From: Symbioplanes lichenis | GTDB taxonomy: Bacteria; Actinomycetota; Actinomycetes; Mycobacteriales; Micromonosporaceae | NCBI RefSeq assembly: GCF_030709675.1 | Contig: NZ_JAUZQD010000004.1 | Location: 372,001-436,000, forward strand | DNA length: 64,000 bases | Direction of reading: 5' to 3' | Shown here: positions 58,863 to 64,000 of the stretch, piece after piece | Position numbering within the stretch: position 1 is the first letter of the stretch | Layout of the letters: each line of letters begins with the position of its first letter | Translations under genes and position numbers: made by a program | The notes under the pieces: generated by a model | What the model saw: the letters and a program-made list of their open reading frames with translations, nothing else | Told to the model about the DNA's origin: nothing | Database searches by the model: none

Positions 58863-59824
58863 CGCCCGGCGTGATAGATGATGCTCGCGGCGTCCAGGTC
58901 GGCCTTGAGCAGGCCCTGCTGTCGCATGAGATCGATCAGCTTCTGCAGACGGGCGGGTTCCAGCTCCGACGGGTACGCCGGGAGGTCGAGCGCGGCGGCG
59001 GTCGGCGCGTCGACCTTGGCGAAGGACGGCAGCACCTTCTCGACCTGTTTGCGGTCGGAGTTGGCGAGGTTCTGCGCCCGGGTGATCGCCCGCTGGAAGG
59101 CGGCCGCGGTGTCCGGATTCTTGTCCACCCAGTCGGCCGTGCTGATGTAGCCGCTGACCGGCAGGTCCGTCACCGGCGCCTGACCGGCGTCGAGCAGCTG
59201 GGTCGCCTGCACCTTCTGCTTGAGCACGGTCCCGAACGGCTCGGCCGTGTGCACCGCGTCGACGTCGCCGCCGGCGAGAGCCTTGTCCATGACCGAGAAT
59301 TGCACCGCGCGGTATTTGATCGTGGCCGGATCGACGCCGTTGGCCCGCAGCACCGCATTGAGGGTGAGCGACTGGATGTTGTTCAGAATGTTGACCGCCA
59401 CGGTCTTGCCGGCCAGATCCTTGACCGTCTTGATCGGCGATCCGGGCGGCACGAGCACCTGCAAAAATTCCGGGGCCACGGCGGCACCGTCGGCCACGAT
59501 CCGCATCGCGAGCGTGCCCTGCTGATGGGCCTGGAGAAAGGTCACGTAATTGCCGTTGATCACCTCGAGCTGACCATTCTTGAGCGCGGGCAGCGCGGCG
59601 AGGCTCTGGGCCACCGGCTGCAGCGTGACCTCGAGGTCCTCGGCGGCGAAGTAGCCCTGCTCCTGGGCGATGTAGAGCGCCGCGGCGTCGACCACCGGCA
59701 GCACGGCCACGGTGACGTGCTGCTTGGAGGACCCACTGCCGCCGTCGCCGTCACCGCCGCAACCGGGCGCGGCTAACACGAGCACGGCGGCACACAGAAT
59801 TGCTGCGATGCGGTGCTGTCGCAT
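58859..59824 (-). CDS. ABC importer substrate-binding lipoprotein, SsuA/NMT1 type
   Basis: 321 residues. The signal AAILCAAVLVLAAPGC gives a lipobox Cys, followed by a Gly/Ser/Asp-rich linker. The fold is that of NMT1/SsuA-like proteins: VAVLPVVDAAALYIAQEQGY, then PALKNGQLEVINGNYVTFLQ and DLAGKTVAVNILNNIQSLTL. The usual ligands are sulfonates, nitrate, thiamine precursors or aromatic acids; a decarboxylase in the same operon suggests an aromatic 2-oxo acid here (inference). It is the first gene of the operon, with ATG at 59824. No operator was recognised upstream. Confidence 0.92.
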   Translation of the reverse strand: MRQHRIAAILCAAVLVLAAPGCGGDGDGGSGSSKQHVTVAVLPVVDAAALYIAQEQGYFAAEDLEVTLQPVAQSLAALPALKNGQLEVINGNYVTFLQAHQQGTLAMRIVADGAAVAPEFLQVLVPPGSPIKTVKDLAGKTVAVNILNNIQSLTLNAVLRANGVDPATIKYRAVQFSVMDKALAGGDVDAVHTAEPFGTVLKQKVQATQLLDAGQAPVTDLPVSGYISTADWVDKNPDTAAAFQRAITRAQNLANSDRKQVEKVLPSFAKVDAPTAAALDLPAYPSELEPARLQKLIDLMRQQGLLKADLDAASIIYHAGR

Positions 59825-59991
59825 GGGTACCAGTCAATACCTCAGCGCCGCGCCGGGGCAAGGACTATCGCAACGGCGACACGTGACAAACGCTCGGTAC
59901 ACAGTGGAACGCCGCCATTCGAGATCGTGACGGGGCCCATACTGTCGCGGGCCGGACGGCGGGCGCGCGCGGCCGGGCGTACGTTGGCGGG

Positions 59992-60468
59992 GTGGAAAGA
60001 TCTTGGTCCCTGCGCCCGGCGACGCCCGCCGACGCCGCGTGGCTCGCCGCCCTGCGCGCCGTGGGTCTGCGCCCGGACCTCGAGCGCCTGGGCCGCTGGG
60101 ACGACACGGCCGAGCAGCGGGTCCGGCAGCGCTTCCTCACCGAGTATGTGCCCGGCAACACCGACGTGATCGAGCACGAGGGCCGCCCGGTCGGCGGCAT
60201 CGCCATCCGCCCCGAGCCCGCCGAGCAGTGGCTCGAGCACTTCTATCTCGACCCCGCCGTCCGCGGCCTGGGGCTCGGCAGCCAGGTGCTGCACCACGTC
60301 CTCGACGCCCACCGCGACTCCCGGCCCTACCGCCTGGTCGTCGTCCGCGGCAGCCGCGCGGTGCGCCTCTACGAGCGGGCCGGCTTCACCCACGAGTCCG
60401 ACCACCCCAACGGCGTCGACCTCATCATGAGGGCCGCGGGGTCGCGAGCCGTCCCGCAACAATGGTGA
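59992..60468 (+). CDS. GNAT-family N-acetyltransferase
   Basis: 158 residues. The acetyl-CoA site is DPAVRGLGLGSQVLHHVLDA (motif A, RGLGLG), preceded by VIEHEGRPVGGIAIRPE and followed by VRGSRAVRLYERAGFTHES (motif B). These proteins acetylate amines of small molecules or protein N-termini; the substrate cannot be predicted. The GTG at 59992 starts the family N-terminus (LRPATPADAAWLAALR). It is a single gene, divergent from the ABC importer operon, with a 167-bp gap holding no recognised operator. Confidence 0.9.
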   Translation: MERSWSLRPATPADAAWLAALRAVGLRPDLERLGRWDDTAEQRVRQRFLTEYVPGNTDVIEHEGRPVGGIAIRPEPAEQWLEHFYLDPAVRGLGLGSQVLHHVLDAHRDSRPYRLVVVRGSRAVRLYERAGFTHESDHPNGVDLIMRAAGSRAVPQQW

Positions 60469-60552
60469 GCTCGCCTTCTCCGAGGACCCGCCTTCCGGCG
60501 TGAGGAGGCGAGGCCGGGAATACGCCGGAGCGCGGCCGGCGCTGCGTTGATC

Positions 60553-61512
60553 ATGAGCAACGCGCCCGCACCGGCCACGCGGCGGCTGTCCGACCCGCTG
60601 GCCGAGCCCGTACGTCTCTTCGGTGCGCACGGGTCGGTCGGGACCCGGACCGACGCGGGCGGCGACTGGGGTCTCTGGATCGACACCTGCCCCGGCGCGG
60701 CGATGCACCTCATCGTGGCCGGGACCGTGTGGCTGCAGGTCCCGCACGAGCCGATCCGGCAGCTCCGGGCGGGCGACGCGGTGCTGTTGCCGCCGGACAC
60801 GGTCCACGGGCTGTCCAGCGGCGAGGGCGTACGGATGGGGTCCTGCGATGTCGCGGCCGCCGCCCGGGCCCGGGACCGGGGCGGCGTGGTGCGGCTCGGT
60901 TCCGGACCGGTGTCGGCGCGGTTGATCACCGTGCACTACGACCTCGACCCCGCGGTGAGCCAGACGCCGGTGTCGATGCCGGGAGCCGTCCTGCACGTCG
61001 AGGCGGCCCGCAGCCGCAAACTGGACGCGACGATCGGTCTGCTGTGCGACGAGCTCTCGCATCCCGAGATCGGTGTCACCGCCGCGGTCAACAGCCTCGT
61101 CGACCTGCTGCTCGTGCAGTTCGTCCGGGCGGTGGGCGCCGTCGGCTCCGGTCCCGCCACGTCGCCCTGGCTGACCACGGTGACCGACCCGGTGGTCCGC
61201 GACGCCCTCGCCCTCATGCACCGGCGTCCCGCGTACCCGTGGACGACGGCCGATCTCGCCTCGGCGGTCCGGGTGTCGCGGGCCACCCTGAGCCGCCGTT
61301 TCCCCGCCGCGCTCGGGATGTCCCCGGGGGCCTACCTGACGTCGTGGCGGATGGACGTGGCCGCCGTCCGTCTTCGCGACACCGACGACCCGATCGACGT
61401 CGTCGCCGGAACCGTCGGCTACGGTTCGTCGCACGCCTTCCGCCGGGCGTTCCAGCGGGCCCGCGGGCAGTCGCCGCTGCACTACCGCGCCGTGTCCCGG
61501 ATCGCGGAGTAG
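60553..61512 (+). CDS. AraC-family regulator with cupin-like sensor
   Basis: 319 residues. The N-terminal half is a cupin-like domain (MHLIVAGTVWLQVPHEPIRQ, then LLPPDTVHGLSSGEG) found in regulators of oxidoreductase genes. The C-terminal half has two helix-turn-helices, WTTADLASAVRVSRATLSRR and DVVAGTVGYGSSHAFRRAFQ, ending RGQSPLHYR. The ATG at 60553 was chosen over an upstream TTG. It converges with an SDR gene 24 bp away; AraC proteins of this subgroup commonly act on neighbouring SDR genes. Confidence 0.92.
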   Translation: MSNAPAPATRRLSDPLAEPVRLFGAHGSVGTRTDAGGDWGLWIDTCPGAAMHLIVAGTVWLQVPHEPIRQLRAGDAVLLPPDTVHGLSSGEGVRMGSCDVAAAARARDRGGVVRLGSGPVSARLITVHYDLDPAVSQTPVSMPGAVLHVEAARSRKLDATIGLLCDELSHPEIGVTAAVNSLVDLLLVQFVRAVGAVGSGPATSPWLTTVTDPVVRDALALMHRRPAYPWTTADLASAVRVSRATLSRRFPAALGMSPGAYLTSWRMDVAAVRLRDTDDPIDVVAGTVGYGSSHAFRRAFQRARGQSPLHYRAVSRIAE

Positions 61513-61535
61513 CCACCCGGGACCGCGAGCCGGCC

Positions 61536-62246
61536 TCAGCCGCTGGTCGCCATCACGAAACCGCGCGGCTCGCCGGTCAGCGCGGCCTTGGCCGCCGCGC
61601 CGTAGTCGTCCGCCACGATCTCGATCCGGCCGGCCTCGATGCCGTCGAGCGCGGCGCCGACGATGTCGGCCGGGTCGTTCATCACGGCCGCCGGGTTGAA
61701 CGCCTTCATGGTCTCGGTTCTCGTCGGCCCGAAGACCAGCCCGGACACGAGGGTCCGCTGCTTCTCCAGCTCGAGCCGGATCCCGTTGGTCAGGCTCCAC
61801 TGCGCGGCCTTGGCCACCGCGTACGAGTTGTTGCCGTCGAAGCTCATCCAGGACAGGTTCGACAGCACGTTGAGGATGGCGCCGCCACCGTTGGCGCCGA
61901 GCACCGGCGCGAACGCGCGGACCATGGCGAGGGTGCCGAAGAGATGCGTCTCGACGACCGTCCGGATCTGGTCCAGGTCGCCGTCGATCAGGTTCTGCCC
62001 CAGCGAGACGCCCGCATTGTTGATCAGCAAGGTCACGTCGCCGGCGGCCTCAGCGGCGGCGGCCACCGACGCCGGGTCGGTGACGTCCAGGCGCAGCGGC
62101 ACGACGCCGGGCAGATCGACGAGCTCGGCGCGGCGCGCGGCCGCGTACACCTTCGCCGCCCCGCGCCGCAGCAGGTGCTCGGCGAAGAGGCGCCCGAGGT
62201 CACGACCGGCGCCGGTGACCAGCGCCGTGGATCCCTGTATGTGCAT
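61536..62246 (-). CDS. Short-chain dehydrogenase/reductase
   Basis: 236 residues. The cofactor loop is TGAGRDLGRLFAEHLL, then LDVTDP, LLINNAGVSLGQNL, LSNLSWMSFDGNNSYAVAKA with the YxxxK pair, and a long C-terminal tail. It is a paralogue of the SDR at 40849-41520: both have KVYAAAR, VDLPGVVPL, AGDVTLLINNAG and NGGGAILNVLS. ATG at 62246. It is probably controlled by the converging AraC gene. Confidence 0.9.
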   Translation of the reverse strand: MHIQGSTALVTGAGRDLGRLFAEHLLRRGAAKVYAAARRAELVDLPGVVPLRLDVTDPASVAAAAEAAGDVTLLINNAGVSLGQNLIDGDLDQIRTVVETHLFGTLAMVRAFAPVLGANGGGAILNVLSNLSWMSFDGNNSYAVAKAAQWSLTNGIRLELEKQRTLVSGLVFGPTRTETMKAFNPAAVMNDPADIVGAALDGIEAGRIEIVADDYGAAAKAALTGEPRGFVMATSG

Positions 62247-62539
62247 GATGCTCCCTGTCCGATGGGCCGTCTTTCCGGTCGATCGTAGGAACGCGGCCGG
62301 GACGCGCGGGTGGCCGAAAGCCTCAGGACCGTGACCGTCTGCCTCTGTTTTCCGAACGCCCGCCGCGGGTGGCCATTCAGGACGGTCGCTGCCCGGCGGC
62401 GGGCGAGCGGGGTCCCATTGCGCTGCCGGGATGACACGGGAATGGGCGGCTGTCGACGACCCTGCATGACGGCCGCGTCCTTCTGGCCGGCCACCGCGAC
62501 CTCTGGCTCCGCACGACCGGCCCGGCCGCCGGATGAGCC
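62247..62539. other. Gap with a possible C-terminal gene remnant
   Basis: No complete gene is visible. On the plus strand a short frame ends GRLSTTLHDGRVLLAGHRDL then WLRTTGPAAG with TGA at 62534-62536, which looks like the tail of a lost protein, but I cannot name it. The rest, next to the SDR start, should hold that gene's promoter. Confidence 0.35.
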
Positions 62540-63544
62540 TCAGACCCGGACCAGGATCTTGCCCGGCCCGGCCTCGCCGCGCAGCATCGCCATGAAGACG
62601 TCGGCGGTGTTCGCGATGCCGTCGTGCACTGTTTCCTGATAGCGCAGACGACCGTCGGCGACCAACGGGCCCACCTCGGCCAGGAACTGGTCACGCAGGT
62701 CCTGGTGGTCGCGGACCAGCATGCCGCGGACGGTCAGGCGTTTGCCGATCAGCTGGCTCAGGTTGCGGGGCGCGGGCACCGGCCCGGTGGCGTTGTAGAC
62801 GCTGATCATGCCGCAGACGCAGACCCGGCCGTGCACCTTCAGGGCGCTGATCGCCGCCTCCAGGTGGTCGCCGCCGACGTTGTCGAAGTAGACGTCGATG
62901 CCGTCCGGGGCGGCCGCCTTGAGCAGGTCGCGCACCCGGCCGTCGTGATGGTCGAAGGCCGCGTCGACGCCCAGCTCGTCGCGCAGCCAGTCGACCTTCT
63001 CCGGCGAGCCCGCACTGCCGATCACGCGCGAAGCGCCGCGCAGGCGGGCCAGCTGCACCACCACCTGACCGACCGCGCCCGCCGCGCTCGACACCCACAC
63101 CGCGTCGCCCTCGCGGAACTCGGCGGTGCGCAGCAGGCCCGCGTACGCGGTCAGGCCGGTCATGCCCAGCACTCCCAGGTACGCCCCGAGCGGCGCGACA
63201 GCCGGGTCGATCTTCGCCGCCGACGTGGCGGTGACCAGCGCGTGGGAGCGCCAGCCCAGCCCGTGCAGCACGTGGTCGCCCGGCGCGAACCCCGGGGCGG
63301 ACGAGGCGAGGACCTCGCCGACAGCGCCGCCCTCCAGCGCCTGGCCGACCTCGTAGGGCGCGACGTAGGACTTGGCGTCGTTCATTCGGCCCCGCATGTA
63401 CGGGTCGACGCTGAGCAGGTCGTTGCGGACGAGCAGCTGCCCCGGGCCCGGATCGGGCAGCGGGGTCTCCACGAGGGCGAAGTTCTCCGCGACGGGCGCG
63501 CCGTGCGGACGGGAGGCGAGGTGAATCTCGAGGCTCGTCGTCAC
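62540..63544 (-). CDS. NADP-dependent zinc-independent MDR oxidoreductase
   Basis: 334 residues of the medium-chain reductase family, leukotriene B4/prostaglandin-reductase-like branch. Seen are the start SLEIHLASRPHGAPVAENF, LLSVDPYMRGRM, the Rossmann part WVSSAAGAVGQVVVQLARLR, then AFDHHDGRVRDLLKAAAPDG, IDVYFDNVGGDHLEAAISAL and the C-terminal GKILVRV. The catalytic-zinc ligands of alcohol dehydrogenases are absent. It would reduce the double bond of an enone with NADPH. Start is GTG at 63544. It is divergent from the EVE-like gene. Confidence 0.92.
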   Translation of the reverse strand: MTTSLEIHLASRPHGAPVAENFALVETPLPDPGPGQLLVRNDLLSVDPYMRGRMNDAKSYVAPYEVGQALEGGAVGEVLASSAPGFAPGDHVLHGLGWRSHALVTATSAAKIDPAVAPLGAYLGVLGMTGLTAYAGLLRTAEFREGDAVWVSSAAGAVGQVVVQLARLRGASRVIGSAGSPEKVDWLRDELGVDAAFDHHDGRVRDLLKAAAPDGIDVYFDNVGGDHLEAAISALKVHGRVCVCGMISVYNATGPVPAPRNLSQLIGKRLTVRGMLVRDHQDLRDQFLAEVGPLVADGRLRYQETVHDGIANTADVFMAMLRGEAGPGKILVRV

Positions 63545-63616
63545 CCCGCCCACCCTAGGGTGGTCATTCGCGCATTGCCGTCCGCGCGTCCGGCCGGCGC
63601 GGCCACAATCACGATC

Positions 63617-64000
63617 ATGGCGCACTGGCTGCTGCAGACGAACTCCAAGGACGAGCGGGTCACGCCCGGGACGGCGGCGTGGCCGATCCGGCGGCACCGC
63701 GAGCGGGTCGAGCCGGGCGACGGCGTGGTGGTGTGGCGCAGCGGCCGGGGCGGCGGGGTCGTGGCGGCGGGCGTCGTGAGCGGCAAGGCCGGGGACCACA
63801 CGGCGATCGACGTGACGCTCGACCGGGTGTTCCCGGTGATCGGCCGGGAGACGCTGAAGGCCGACGAGCGCTTCGCGGGCGCCCAGGTGCTGCGGGCGCC
63901 CGGCGGCGGGAACCCGCTCCCGGTCGACCAGCCCGCGTGGGAGGCGATCGAGGAACGGATCCCGCCGCAGGGACCCGTGGCCGCCACGGTCCGCGGGGCC
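63617..64000 (+). CDS. EVE-domain-like protein (C-terminal end outside window)
   Basis: From the ATG at 63617 the frame stays open for 128 codons to the window edge. It begins AHWLLQTNSKDERVTPGTAA, then WPIRRHRERVEPGDGVVVWR, SGRGGGVVAAGVV and TLDRVFPVIGRETLKADE. This order of an H/W start, a GD-V-W strand and a late basic part resembles EVE/PUA-like domains, which bind modified bases in DNA or RNA. In defence genes EVE is often fused to McrB-like GTPases or nucleases; the window ends before that can be seen. Confidence 0.6.
   Translation, partial: MAHWLLQTNSKDERVTPGTAAWPIRRHRERVEPGDGVVVWRSGRGGGVVAAGVVSGKAGDHTAIDVTLDRVFPVIGRETLKADERFAGAQVLRAPGGGNPLPVDQPAWEAIEERIPPQGPVAATVRGA

Noticed and set aside
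57208..59824. Taurine or sulfonate utilisation operon
   Set aside because: The ABC class fits, but no sulfonate monooxygenase or taurine dioxygenase is present; the decarboxylase points to an aromatic acid instead.

Overview
The window is GC-rich throughout, uses many GTG starts, and is densely packed with genes on both strands. Together with Tat and Sec lipoproteins, a CebR-like operator, a MocR regulator, MmyB-type regulators and an oligosaccharide importer that lacks its own ATPase, this points to a filamentous actinobacterium. A member of the Micromonosporaceae such as Actinoplanes is my best guess, from gene content and style only. No rRNA, tRNA, CRISPR array or intact transposase was found.

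Layout. 1-4.4 kb: two TetR regulators around a DHA2-type MFS exporter, with clear operator repeats, then a half-size ABC exporter. 4.5-14.9 kb: secreted and surface proteins (actinobacterial Ig-like protein, HEAT-repeat protein, beta-propeller plus LamG protein, neutral ceramidase, SGNH hydrolase lipoprotein) around a LacI regulator. 15-18.4 kb: a carbohydrate ABC importer operon (binding protein and two permeases) behind a promoter with several LacI-type palindromes. 18.4-21.2 kb: methyltransferase, SnoaL-like protein, MmyB-type regulator, secreted DUF3472-like protein. 21.3-25.1 kb: a C4-dicarboxylate module, dctA facing a DctS/CitA-type sensor kinase and its response regulator. 25.1-28.2 kb: an accessory patch with less GC-biased codons, containing a coupled two-gene operon of unknown function, two broken genes, a 40-residue membrane ORF and a His/Gly/Tyr-repeat protein. 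28.2-40.7 kb: GH3 glycosidase, class A PBP, alpha/beta hydrolase lipoprotein, GntP-type permease, FUSC-like membrane protein, aldo/keto reductase, FAD monooxygenase, PfkB kinase, and a small gene interrupted by a nonsense codon. 40.8-50 kb: two SDRs, DUF664/DinB protein, MmyB-type regulator, alpha/beta hydrolase, beta-lactamase-fold serine hydrolase, DUF4097 protein with an unusual regulator, EamA transporter divergent from a MocR regulator, and a HIT protein. 50.4-54.9 kb: an orphan Pycsar-effector-like membrane protein, a large secreted GH2 enzyme and a lipase remnant. 54.9-59.8 kb: a five-gene operon with 2-4 nt junctions coding a nitrate/sulfonate-type ABC importer with a benzoylformate-decarboxylase-like ThDP enzyme in the middle. 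59.9-64 kb: GNAT, AraC regulator, SDR, MDR oxidoreductase and the start of an EVE-like protein.

How the parts may work together. The LacI regulator, ABC importer, GH3 enzyme and possibly the GntP-type permease share an 11-bp palindrome family (CGRAA-S-TTYCG) in their upstream regions. This suggests one sugar regulon, plausibly for xylo- or gluco-oligosaccharides. The dct genes form a closed sense-and-import module. The 54.9-59.8 kb operon looks like uptake plus decarboxylation of an aromatic 2-oxo acid.

Most unusual features. (1) At several convergent gene junctions, short direct repeats copy the 3' ends of the facing genes, and the end copies carry the stop codons (11.7, 20.3, 28.2, 41.5 and 49.5 kb). 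(2) The unknown operon at 25.1-26.6 kb. (3) The orphan Pycsar-like effector. (4) Divergent genes whose start codons overlap inside one CATG.
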